From the NCBI RefSeq assembly GCF_033473495.1, contig NC_088939.1:1860001-1924000 (forward strand): 64,000 nt of DNA, read 5' to 3'. The position numbers and the translations under genes are program-made. How positions within the stretch are numbered: the stretch's first letter is position 1; the number at the start of each line of letters is the position of its first letter. Under the pieces are notes generated by a model, which saw only the letters and a list, made by a program, of their open reading frames with translations, did not search any database and was not told the DNA's origin. This stretch comes from Cercospora beticola (Eukaryota; Ascomycota; Dothideomycetes; Mycosphaerellales; Mycosphaerellaceae). This document shows positions 22,916 through 34,000 of this stretch, piece after piece.

Positions 22916-23658
22916 ATGCTGTCCACCGTCTTCACCACAGTACTCACTCTGGCCGCCTTTGCCCCAGCTGCAGAGGCCCAGACCTGGAGAATCATACTTG
23001 TTTCTGACAAAAGTACGAATCCGCACTGATGTCAGATGTGGAATGGTATATGTGGCTTGATTTCCAACTATCATCACCCAGTATCAGGGCAGTGGCTGCA
23101 CTGGCTCATCAATCTCATGCAACGTTTGTCTCTCTTACTACCTTACCAATTTTCTTGTTTCATCGAACACAACGCTGATTGCTTTCACAGCAAATCAATT
23201 CCGGTGTCTGCTGCGGCTCTAACTCTCGTCGCTTTGACAGCACACGCTTGACTGGCCCAACCGCCCGCAGCACTGATGAAGTCTTCATCTACCTTCCCAG
23301 TGGAGGCAGCTCAACCCGTGGATCCTTCACTCAATTTGTTAGAGGTAGCAGGTGTGTTGGTGAAGGACCTGGAGGTGCCAGTGGTACGAGATGGTATGAT
23401 CAGTCGCTTGCGAGACGTGATGTTGCGGAGTCAAGTGAGGAGGAGTGCCAAAAGCCGGATGAACTGACTTTTGCGGATGGTGTTTCTCTTGTGAGTGATT
23501 GAATGCTGACTTCACCATCTTACTACTGAGCGCTAACGGGAATTGTACAGGATCTGACAGGTCTTTCTGATGCCGAGGAGGAAGAACTTTTCGCGTTCGT
23601 CGATGCTGGAGGTGAGAGCGGAGATTTGCCAAATCATTTCATCAAATTCGTCAAGTGA
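22916..23658 (+). CDS. Small secreted cysteine-containing protein (effector-like)
   Basis: Assembled by hand from four exons: 22916-22999, 23082-23123, 23191-23490 and 23551-23658, giving 177 residues. The signal peptide (MLSTVFTTVLTLAAFAPAAEA) is followed by TWRIIL-YQGSGCTGSSISCN-QINSGVCCG. Six cysteines are predicted in the mature part (C, C, CC, C, C), all outside the signal. The acidic C-terminus (DAEEEELFAFVDAG) ends in HFIKFVK. Introns 2 and 3 have ordinary acceptors (CACAG, TACAG); intron 1 uses a weak donor (GTTTCT) because the better GTACGA 13 bp on gives the wrong phase. No known domain is recognised. The size, secretion and paired cysteines resemble apoplastic effectors or surface proteins; function is unknown. 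Confidence 0.7.
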
Positions 23659-23838
23659 ATCGGACCACGTCGTGCACATTTGCGAAGACGCAAGGAAGTG
23701 GAAGCTGGACATGGCTTAACGGGAATGAAATGGTCGAAGCAGGCACTCTCGATAGCACTGAGTACATATCCTAGCAACGAACCACGATCGACATCGATAT
23801 ATCTACCATCTTTCCCTCTCTAGTCCCAGCTCAAAAAT

Positions 23839-24473
23839 CTAGTTAAGGTGCCACTGTATTCACTAATCAGTCTACTGGTCGGCATTCATCTGATCACCAA
23901 ACATACCTGGATGTTGAACTGTCCTGGAGGATCAAGCTGACCACCAGTCAAAGCCTTGAAAGCGCCCGTCGACAAATCGAGATGGTCCTTGTTGCAAGTT
24001 GGGCATGTGTCTACGACTTTGGCGGAGATACTGTCGATGATCAGCATCAGTGTCGCTCTCACGTGGGCCAATATATCGAGAGTCTTCTTGAGAGGAGTGA
24101 CTTACGTCTTCCCAACGCCATAGTTGTTGTCACCGCCGCCAGTGTTCTTGATGGTGACGGTTTGACCGCAGTGTGCTTTGTGAAATTAGTTCGCTGTCAA
24201 GATATAGAGAAGTTTGTCGCTGAAGTGTACCATTGTAAGTGAATGGAGACTTGTCGCTGATGGCTACGATGTAATCGCTGTCTTTGTGGTACTCGCCGCA
24301 GGAGCCTGCGTTGCCGTTTTGATAGAAGAAAGTGGCGACTCCTAGCAGCACATTGTTAGTTCGAGGCTTCGGAGAACGTGATGAACAGTCCTACCATTGT
24401 GGGCTGGTCCTCTTTCGACAATGGGAGAGGCAAGGGCAGAAGCCGCAAGGGTAGCTAGGAGAATCAACTGCAT
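23839..24473 (-). CDS. Secreted RlpA/barwin-like double-psi beta-barrel protein
   Basis: Five exons by splice consensus: 24473-24395, 24341-24231, 24175-24106, 24030-23907 and 23853-23839 (the last encodes only WHLN and stop), giving 132 residues. A signal peptide (MQLILLATLAASALAS) is followed by GVATFFYQNGNAGSCGE, an ISD..FTYNAHCGQTVTIKN segment, and KVVDTCPTCNKDHLDLS, the signature of expansin/barwin/RlpA-like folds, including the family Asp in DLS. Every exon join keeps the frame and domain spacing. Fungal members include papain-inhibitor-like and cerato-platanin-distant proteins acting in the apoplast or cell wall; the exact role here is unknown. It is tail to tail with the effector-like gene, 180 bp apart. 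Confidence 0.88.
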
Positions 24474-25396
24474 TTTCAAATGAGGTGATAGACGACTGTG
24501 GTAGATGGTGAAGATGTTTCGAATTGTATGCTTTGTGAAGAAATAGTTCCACCATCGTTACAACAACAACCTCTTATACCGCTCTCTTCACCCAACAGGC
24601 GTCCAGTCAGGCCTCCCTTCCTTGCACATACCATGGTCATCTCAGTGCCGTCGTTACATCGAACTATGCATTCTCGACCTACAGCGCCTTCAGCTGAACA
24701 TAAGGCCAGCAACAATCACAATTCAGATTGTCGGCTCTCAGCATATCAAACCTTCACGGCTTCCCTCTCTGGGCTAGTAGTTGCAGATCTGTCCCCGATT
24801 CTGCCGCATCTGAGCACTTTGCACTGGACGCCTTGAGCTTATGCCTTCTTAGCAGAGCTTGGCACAAGTCTCTCGGACTAATAGGTGATCAGGCGAAGCT
24901 GAATTGGGGAGATCGCTGCCACCTTGGGCCTGGTCCAGGGAAGGTGACATGTTGATGAAGCAGTGGATGGGTTGATGCGTGGAACGCCTTGCCCTATGCA
25001 ATCGTGAAAGCTCCCTCGTGTTGCAGTGTGGTTTCACCGAGCTTGCTCTTCAACATCTTCGTCTTCGACACGGAGCCACATGCGATTCAAATTGACCCTA
25101 TCATTGGTCTGCGGTTTAGCTGACTCGGAACAGAGTAAACACGAAAGATCCCTAGAGTTGAGCCTGGCCCTTGAACAGAGAAGCAGAAAACCCAGGGCTT
25201 GCACCCACCTGTAATCGTGACCTTTCTTCATCGGATGTTGTTTTTGGTGCTCTGCCATCCGACGGAACTCATCTGTGTTAAGCAAGAGACGAAAAGTCAA
25301 ACAGACGCTCGACGCAATAGACAATAGTCAAAATTCAATTTCGTGTTCTCGATGCTGATTTCCGTGTCTGTCGTTTTCGTAAACTCTAAATGTATA
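24474..25396. other. Intergenic
   Basis: Upstream of the RlpA-like gene, a minus-strand TATAAG (24574-24579) lies about 100 bp before its ATG and is preceded by a short GTT repeat. The remainder to the histidine-kinase stop at 25397 holds short frames without recognisable features. Confidence 0.5.
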
Positions 25397-28300
25397 TCAC
25401 AAGTCCAAGCTTGCAAACACTTCAAGTAAGTCTTTCATGCGCAAAGGCTTAGTCAAAAAGACATCCATGCCACATGCGAACGCTTCGTCTTGTGCATTTG
25501 TATCCCCTAAACCAGTGACAGCAATAATGGCAGCTCTCGGTACCTTTGCGGATTGTTCAAAATTGCGTATCGCTCGTGTTGCTTCGAATCCGTCCATGAT
25601 TGGCATGTTTATGTCCATGAGTATGATTTCGGGCTTTCTCATCGTCGTCATGTCCCCCTGCGGATCGCTTGCGCTGGTAGAGGTACCTTTCCGCGATTCA
25701 CCAGGCCCTGTGATTGCGGCGTTGCGATACAAGTCTACGGCCTCCTGACCGTTGTACGCTTTTCTGTAAGCATGACCGCCCTTTTTTGCAAAGGCCTCGA
25801 GAATACGGAGGTTGATGGCGTTGTCGTCCACCAGCAAAAGGGAGATGTTAGTCAGCCCGGATGTTGCGACCGGCGCTACATGGTGGTGTGGACGCTGCGG
25901 GATGGGAAACGACGCCCTGAGGTTGCCTGTGAGTGCTGTTGTTGACGTTGACGTTGTCGTTGGTTCGCTCCCGCTCCTTGTCAGCTGCGGCCGCTGCGCC
26001 AGCATCCGTCCCTGTTCAGGAAATGGTTTGGGATCTGCGGATCCTTGCGGCTCTCCCGCGTTTTCTTGCGCATGGTCTGAGGATAGAGATCCACTGGTGT
26101 GCGCGCGTGTACGGCTGTGCTCTGGTAAAGGGTCTATCTGGATGGAGTTAGACCTGGTGCCGCTGTGACCTGAGAACATGGGTTCCTGCTGTGTTCCTGC
26201 AGACGACATGACTGCTCGATAATCAGCTGATGTCCATGTTCAATATGAGGTGTAACATATAGGTGTTGGAACCTACTCAAAGTTGAAATGGCGGTACTGA
26301 GCTTTGCAGAGCTTATTGGCGGCCAAAGAAAACTCATTTCATCCGGCAGGGCAATCGCAGAACGGCTAGATTGCAGTTGGATAGCAGACGTGCGACTCTT
26401 ACACATGACGATTGCCGGAGTCTGCAGTCTTGAACCTGATAAGGGATGGGACCGTGAACCGGCACTGTAAGCTGGATATGCAAAGTCCAGTGCTGGCTGC
26501 CATACAATGTTGAAAGTCGATCGGTGCCCATGTGCATCTCCGACGGACTGCACGTCCAAGCCAAGTTCGCTGCAATAGTGCCTCAGACTTTGTAAAAATC
26601 GAATGTTGGCCTCAGCCTCCGGTGACTGCACGTCTGCATCTGCTCCGCGGGCATCAAACCCTACGAAGTCAACAGTCCAAAAATGGCGAGATAACGGTGG
26701 CGAACCTGGTCGTGACTCTGGTAACGGAGTTGGAGTGCAATGCACAAACGGTATAGAGACCGTGACAGTCGTGCCGACACCTGCTTCGCTCTGCACGCGC
26801 ACTGTACCGTCCATTGACTTCACAATGTTGGCAACCAGATTTAGACCCTGAATGAGGTCAATTTCCCGATTCATTTCACTTTCAGACAAGTACAGGGACT
26901 TACAAGCCCTGTGCCAGGTGCAAGACTATCTTCTTGCCTGAATGCCGAGAACAAGTCTCTGTCTTGAAATTCTTGCGACATACCGATGCCGGAATCCTCA
27001 ACCTGTTGTAAGCACTAAGTCAGCCAGATCTCTAGATCACAAAGCTAGCCACCTACAATAAGCGTGATGTATCGTTTGTGGTCCTCTGCTGCCTCTGATT
27101 GGCAATCTTTGCGTAAGGTCACACTGACGTAGCCTTTTGGCGTGTATTTTAGAGCATTAGTCACAAGATTCAAGCAAATCCTCTTCCATTGAGCATTGGG
27201 CATGGGGAAAAGCCATTCTGAGCTCTCAGCTGCCTCGATGTTCAAGATCAAGACTGGTGGCCCGTTTCCTACCTGGTCAGTGAGACCGTGATACCCCGTA
27301 TTCTGATGCTCAAAGCTCAAATAGGCAATGTCGACAGCGTCTTCAGTCAATGTGCTCACCATGACAGTAGGCGCGGTCGCTGAGGTTTTGTCCATTGCCT
27401 GAGCATGGGGAGACTTTTTTCGTTTTGCAGTTTTCTGGTTTAAGCCCGAGTACTCAAGCAGGTCATTGATCTGCGCCAGAGGGTTAACAGCCAGGCCGGT
27501 GCCACGCTATGCTTCAAGCCTCGTGAGTGAACTTACAATATCTAAAAGGGTAGTGCCACACGAGTTGACGGAGCGAGCCATTTCCAACTTCGTGGGGTCC
27601 TCTTCTTGTTCAAGCAAATATTCAGAGCTGCCGAGAATACCATGAAGCGGCGATCTCAGCTCGTGGGAGATTGACGATATGAACTCCTTTTTGGACCGGC
27701 CAAGTTCTTGGGCTTCCAGACTTGCGACCTGCGCAAGCACAACATCACAGAATGCTGCCATGTAGCTCAGTTCACTGCTGTACGAGAAAATTCGAGTGGG
27801 AGAGTAGCTCAACACCACCGCGGCCCCAAACCAGCGTTCCTCTGCAGGTCTCCAAATGCCAATGATCATGAAACTTCGAACGCCGGGGAAAATTTCTTGA
27901 ATTATGCGCCCGCTTTTGACTCGAGCGCGTAGCTTTTTGGCAGCACGTTTGCCAGCTGGGGTTTGTCCAGTTCCTATGTCTGACTCGGCAGACTCAGTAG
28001 TGCTAGTGATGGAAGAGAGCTCCTCGGAGGAGTAGCCTTCGTCGTCTGAAGCATCACCATCGGCGTTGAAATGCCAGATTTGACCATAGGGATAGCGACG
28101 CAGAAGGCCCCTCAAGACTTGGTCTGGAAAGTTGACTTGTGCCCGAGACTTTTCGTCCTTGGTGTTAGCATCGCCGGTATGTGAGAACGCTGCGCCCAAC
28201 ACGGCGCTGTGTGACGGAACAGCCTGCGATGCAAGAGCATTCTGTGACTTTTGGTTACCTTGGTGGGCGGCATCGGCAACATCAGACGTATGAGAGGTAT

Positions 28301-29485
28301 CCGTCTCGGTTCCGTTTCGCGCTAGACCTGGAGCACCACTGATGGACCCTACACGAGAGATGACATCGAGAAAGATTACAGCGTCAGCGGTCAGTGCAGT
28401 CTGAAGCAGTCCAGCTGCACGAGCCATTGTCGCCGCTATTCGCGCAGGCAATCCGTTGACCACTAGGGATTTGCCAAAGGTGGCCAATCCGTCGGAGCTG
28501 GATTCGTCATTTGGGGGATCCTGCCGTACGACAGTCTCTCCTCTTCGAGATGCACGGGGCCCGTTTTTCGAGGGAGGATCTCCATGTACTCCAGACCGCG
28601 CGTCGATTTGTTGGCGGAGATGGGCGTTTGGATGTGATGCAGGATGGCGCGCACCACGGTGCCACCAGTCGGCGGGTTCCGACGTGCCGTCCATAAAGGC
28701 ACCGAGGGCAGAAGTCATGTTGTGACTGCGTTGGTTGTCTTGTTTCGCTTTCACCTGCCGCTCCTCGTCAGTGGGCGTCCGCTGCTCACACGAAGGGGTG
28801 ATGGCTATACCAACTCGAGATGTGACATTACCGATGTGGCCATGGAACGGAGGAAGTCGACCTGGGAAGCGTCGAGTCCATCACGCGGTCGATCGTCCAG
28901 AACGCAGAGGGCTCCGATATTGATGCCTCGGGCGGTGGTGATGGGCACGCCGGCGTAGAAGCGTGCCTTGGGCCCATTGTGCACGTAGGGCTGGTTGCAG
29001 AAGCGCGTGTCCTCGGCCAGGTTGTTGATGATGTGGGCAACGGCGGCCGTGCCCGGCTCCTGCGCATTCGAGCCCTGGTTCGACGGCAGGTCGACGGTGA
29101 CCTCGCACACGGACAAGCCTCGCGGGATCCTGGAGAAGCCCAGCCACAGCGCATCCTCGGGAGCATGCACGGCGTCGTCGGCGAGGGAGAGGGTGCGCGT
29201 GGATTCGGCGATGACATAGGCGAATGCAGCATCGAAGAAGAAGAGCATGGACCGCTTGGCCGCCAGGCGCAAGGCGGCGAGCTGCGTGAAGCTCGTCAGC
29301 GTCGTGTCGCACGAGGCGCTGGGGACGTGGTCGGCGGCGGCCTGGGGCTCGTTGAGGTCGCAGAACTGGGGCTGCACTCCGACGTGGGCGAGGACGGAGT
29401 CGTAGTAGGTGTAGAACTCGCGCTCGCGGCGAGCCTCGATCCGCTTGCGCTGCTTCGCGGTGCCGCAAGCGGGCGGAGCGGGCAT
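25397..29485 (-). CDS. Hybrid sensor histidine kinase (GAF-HisKA-HATPase-REC)
   Basis: Six exons: 29485-28811, 28754-27537, 27470-27057, 27002-26904, 26847-26277 and 26211-25397, giving 1263 residues. An N-terminal GAF region (~60-225; FYAGVPITTARGINIGALCVLD) leads through a second sensory stretch to HisKA with phospho-acceptor His in SHELRSPLHG (~570). The ATPase domain has the N-box NLVTNALKYTP (~730), G1 DSGIGM and G2 GTGLGL, both restored only by splicing. The C-terminal receiver shows LLVDDN, phospho-acceptor Asp in LMDINMPIMDG (~1195), the Thr of AVTG and TKPLR. All phosphorelay residues are present, so it should be active; it would signal through Ypd1 to response regulators. No membrane segment is visible, so it is probably a cytosolic sensor. 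The last acceptor could be either of two AGs 3 bp apart; CAG was chosen. Confidence 0.92.
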
Positions 29486-29664
29486 TGCTGCTCCTGCGCG
29501 AGGTGAGGTGCGCACCTTCAGTGCCTCATCGTCGCACGGCGGCGTGTGGTGCGGTGCGGCGGGCGGGCGTGGTGAAAAGCCCTAGGGTTTTGCCACCTCG
29601 TGGCGCGCTACGACACGCTGGCACGCTGCTGCACTCGCATCCAGATCCCGCTCCCGCCCTTTGC

Positions 29665-29694
29665 ACTCCGCCCTCCGCCCTCCGCCCTCCGCCC
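29665..29694. repeat. Heptamer tandem repeat, CTCCGCC x4
   Basis: Four perfect consecutive heptamers occur about 180 bp upstream of the histidine kinase ATG (minus strand). Being outside coding sequence, the copy number is free to vary. Confidence 0.8.
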
Positions 29695-29828
29695 TGGCCA
29701 CTGACGACCGCCCCTCCTTGGCATCATCACATCGCTGCACCATCCCACAACTTCCCAGCTCCCCGCCCCCGCCCCGTCCTGCTCACGCTGGCCCCGCTCA
29801 CGACAGTCCGAGTTTCCTGTGCCTGCAA

Positions 29829-29851
29829 ATGTGCATGTGCATGTGCATGTG
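29829..29851. repeat. Hexamer microsatellite (GTGCAT)n
   Basis: About three and a half copies of GTGCAT lie in the kinase upstream region. Short and of no evident function. Confidence 0.7.
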
Positions 29852-31071
29852 GCGCCGCCTGTGGAGAAGACCCTGACGCCTGGACCGGCGCCGATGTCGA
29901 TGAAAGTCGTGGGACGCCAAGACTTGTCTGCAGGCCATACAAGAGCCTGCTCCCACCAAGCAACGCATCTGCAGTCTACCCACTGGGCCTGCCAACGTCC
30001 AGCACGCGCACGGCGTCGCTACGAGCAATCGCCCGTGACTGCGCTGGTCAACTTGAGCTGCTAGGTCAAACGAACATGACCAAATGGCAGCTCGCCTGGA
30101 CTCGGCAAGAGTCGTGCTTGCCCAGCCGACCACAGCACAGCCTCGCCACACGGCTCCACTCAGCGATCATATTCCACGATTGCTCATTGCTGTGTCCGTG
30201 GCCCTGCAGCAACTTGTCAGCGCTTGAGCCGGAGTGAAATGCCACCGACATCTTTTGCACTCGTCCTGGCGTGGGAAAGGCGCTGTCTGTGCTTGTGTCG
30301 TCGTTGAAAAAAGAAAGTGACGCGTCTCTCTCGGCCGTCAGAGCTACGCATCGATGCATGTTGCGCAACACTGGCGCCAGAGTTGCCATCGTCATTCATG
30401 CACCAGCTCTTTTCCTTTGGGGAGATTACTTGTGCGGGGACCAAGCAAAGCCAAGCACTGACAAGCTTTATCCCTCGATCTTGCACTCCTCGGCAGGATC
30501 GGCCCGCTAAGATCCAAACCAAGTCAGTGGTAGTGGGAGCATCGTCCTGAAAACAACGCACACGGACCAATAAAAGACTGACCACGCGTCCTGGCGTGTC
30601 AGACTTTCAACTCAGCCTCAGCCTACTCAGCACCTGTCGTATCTCCGTACGAGACTCTTACGCGGCCTCGTCCAATCTTTTAAAACCCCTAGTGCGAAGC
30701 ACTCCGCAAGAACATGCATCCGATGTATTGTCAAGTGAGGTGATGCAGGACGGATGCTCAAATGGGCTGGCATGGCATTCAGCAATCGCCATGTAGTGGT
30801 CATCGACTCCCCATAGCTGATGGTCTCACGCCAAGGGCCATAGTGACGATGAACGAAGCTTTTGGCGCTGGCTGTGTCTAGCCCAACCTACACGGTACTG
30901 GTATGTACGTGCAGTGCGCCTAAATGTAATGGTAGCCCGGAAACTCTATTCAGAATGCGCGTCCTCGTTTCGTCTGGAGAGCTAGATGAACAGGAGAAGG
31001 AGTAGAAATACCACAGGTGCCCTGGCCGTCTCTCACCCATCGCTTACCTTGCTGTCGGCCATTGTGTTGCA

Positions 31072-34000
31072 ATGACCTTTCTTATTGACTCCGCGGACAA
31101 GCGAGTCCTCACAGGTGACGCCCCTCTCGATATTGCACCTTCTCCTCCTGCTGGCGTAACGACACTCCCTCGGCTTTTCCAGCATCGCGCAACGACGCAA
31201 CCCGACAGAATCGCTTTCTCTTGTCAAATCGACCAACAGCTGGAGCAGGTAACATATGGCGAAGCACACACCATTGCAGCATCTCTGGCTGTCCAGATCA
31301 CTTCGCTCCATTCATGCAGACCCCGGTCACAGGCCCCTATTGTCGCCATCTGGTTTGAGAAAGGCCTGGATTTGATACTCAGCATACTTGCTACAACATA
31401 CTCCGGTGCCACATGGCTGCCCCTCGATCCTGATGTGCCTGTCGAGCGCGTCGCCACATGCGCTCTCGATGCATCCGCATGCGCACTCATCTGTGACTCA
31501 TTTCATCTTCAGCGTGCCCTCGAGGTGCAGCAACGAGTGGGAGACAGTCTGTCCGTTCGATCTTACGAAGAGTTGACGACACCAGCGGAGGACGCGACCT
31601 CAAAACTCCGTGGCCCACAACCGCACGACGCCGCATATCTGATATACACATCGGGAACGACGGGTACGCCCAAGGGCATTGCGATCCCGCATTCTGCTGC
31701 CCTGACCTTCTCGCTCGCTGAAAGAGAAGTTCTGCAGACCAGTCTCGATGATGTCGTTTGGAACGGCTTCAGTCCAGCATTTGACATGTTTATTGTGAGT
31801 CTGAACGCCGCTCCCAACTTGCCAATGCTGACCTGAAAGTAGGAAGAAATGTGGGTTACCATCGCTGGCGGCGGTCACCTAGCCATCGGCACGCGGGACG
31901 AATGCCGAGATGTGACAGGGCTGCCGGCCGTCTGGGAGAAACGTGGAGTCTCAGTCGTCAATGCTGTGCCCACACTGATCAGCATAATGCTGGTATCGCA
32001 AGGCAGTGGAGAATACTCTTTGTTGCCATCTTGTATCCGCCTCATCAACCTCGGCGGAGAGGCCTGTCCTCCAGCACTGGTTGACCGGCTCGCACGTCCT
32101 GGTCTTCGCATCGTCAACACCTACGGCCCGACCGAAACAACTGTAACATGTACGTGGGCGGAGCTTCAGCCCGGAATACCTGTGACCATCGGCAAACCGC
32201 TACCATCCTATCATGCCTGCTTTCTCCCAATATCTGAAGATGGCACAGCAGCATCCCTGGAGCCTCTCGAGCTCGAAGCTGGCGTCGAGGGCGAACTTGC
32301 AATAGGAGGACCATGTGTCGGTCTTGGCTACGTTGGTCGGGCTGAACTCACAGCACAAAAGTTCATCTCCCATCCTCTTTTCCCTGGAGAGCGGTTATAC
32401 CGTACCGGAGATCGTGTCAGACTACAGCCGGATTCGAACATAGCCTTTCTCGGCCGCATCGATACACAAGTCAAATACCGTGGCTTCCGAATCGAGCTCG
32501 GAGAGATCGAGTCGACAATCTCCAGTCATCCCGACGTACAGGCTGCCGCCGTCATATTGGCAAATCCAGATACCGAAGCGGCTCAATTGGAAGCATTTGT
32601 CGTTCTGCAAAATGGCGCAAAAGCTCAAACGAGCTCAATCATCCAGCTGTGCTCGCAACGCTTACCTTCATACATGCGCTCTGACGAAGTCATCTTCATT
32701 CAAGCAAATGAAATTCCACGACTACCGAGTGGGAAAATCAATGCAAAAGCGCTGCACGAGCTGTCAGCCCGCCGAAAGGAAGCTGCATCAGCAGAAGTCG
32801 AACCAGAAGTCATCGTAGACTATGACCAGAGCACACCGCTAGGCATCTTCTTGACGAACTCGAGCATTCTGTTTCCGCAGGCGGGACCGATTGATGCCCA
32901 AGCTGATTTTTTCGACGACCTGGGCGGACATTCTCTGCTGGCAGCAATGTTAGTCTCGCGCTTGCGTAAGGCATGTACAGAGGTCGAGGGCTTCATGCCA
33001 TTCGCATCGATCGGCTTACCGGATATTTACGAGGGTCGCACCCCGGCCAAGATCGCCGCCCGCTTCGAGAAAGCATGCGAGGATGCGAGTAGCAGTATGA
33101 TGGCAGGAAGCGATCCAGGCGACCATGCAGGCACTGGGGCAAAGACTGGACCGCACATGCCGATCTCGCACACGAAATTTGTCCTTTGTGGTCTGGCTCA
33201 ACTCCTGCCGCTACTGTTTCTGTTCTTCACCGCATCGATCGAGATCCTGGTTCCGTATTTGACGTTTGACTATCTCGTCCTGAGAGGATACGTCCACTGG
33301 GGTATTCTTGCTGCGTACGGCGTTTATGTCGCCATTCCACCATGTTTGACTCTGTTGGCTGTCGTAGGGAAATGGCTTGTCCTTGGTAGGGCAAGAGAAG
33401 GAGAATACCCACTCTACAGCTGGTATTACTTCCGTTGGTGGACAGCCGAACGCCTCGTCGGTTTGATCAATACCAAGATCCTGGCTGATAGCGCAATGTA
33501 TCCTTTTGTGTTTCGAGCTCTCGGTGCTAGAGTCGGCCAACACTGCCACCTGGGCGCCATTGCTATCGGCGCTGCCTGCGATCTAGTGGAAATTGGAGAC
33601 GATGTGGTCATTGGTGCCGATGTTGTTCTAGCAGTCAGCGTGGTGGAAAGAGGAATGCTCGTCCTGAAAAAGATCTCGATTGCCAGCGACGCCATCGTCG
33701 GATCCAACTCGGTTATCGAAGGAGGTGCCACGATCGGAGAGGCCGGGGAGCTGGGCGCACTCTCGATGCTTCCTGATGGCATGCACGTACCATCTTTTCA
33801 ACGCTTCCACGGATCTCCCGCACGACTGGAAAGACAAGTGAAAGAGGCAGACGCTGCTCTCGGAAGATCGACTCGGCCATCCTCGGTTCGTGCAGCCGCG
33901 ATGCTCCTGGGCAACATGATCGTCGCAGGCCTGGTCTTGCCTCTGCTGTATCTTGTGCCGCAAATTCCAGGTCTGCTGCTATTCGATCTGCTCGACCTGA

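Larger units (their letters stand above)
29486..31071. other. Divergent intergenic region between histidine kinase and Pls-type NRPS
   Basis: About 1.6 kb separates two divergent genes. The kinase-proximal half is GC/CT-rich with simple repeats (listed separately), probably long 5' leader and promoter. No recognisable coding exon is seen; the 250-codon plus-strand frame at 29485-30237 is composition-driven. Confidence 0.5.

Noticed and set aside
23013..23081. GTACGA donor as the first intron of the small secreted protein
   Set aside because: The donor is nearer consensus, but the phase does not fit any acceptor that keeps the downstream Cys-containing frame.
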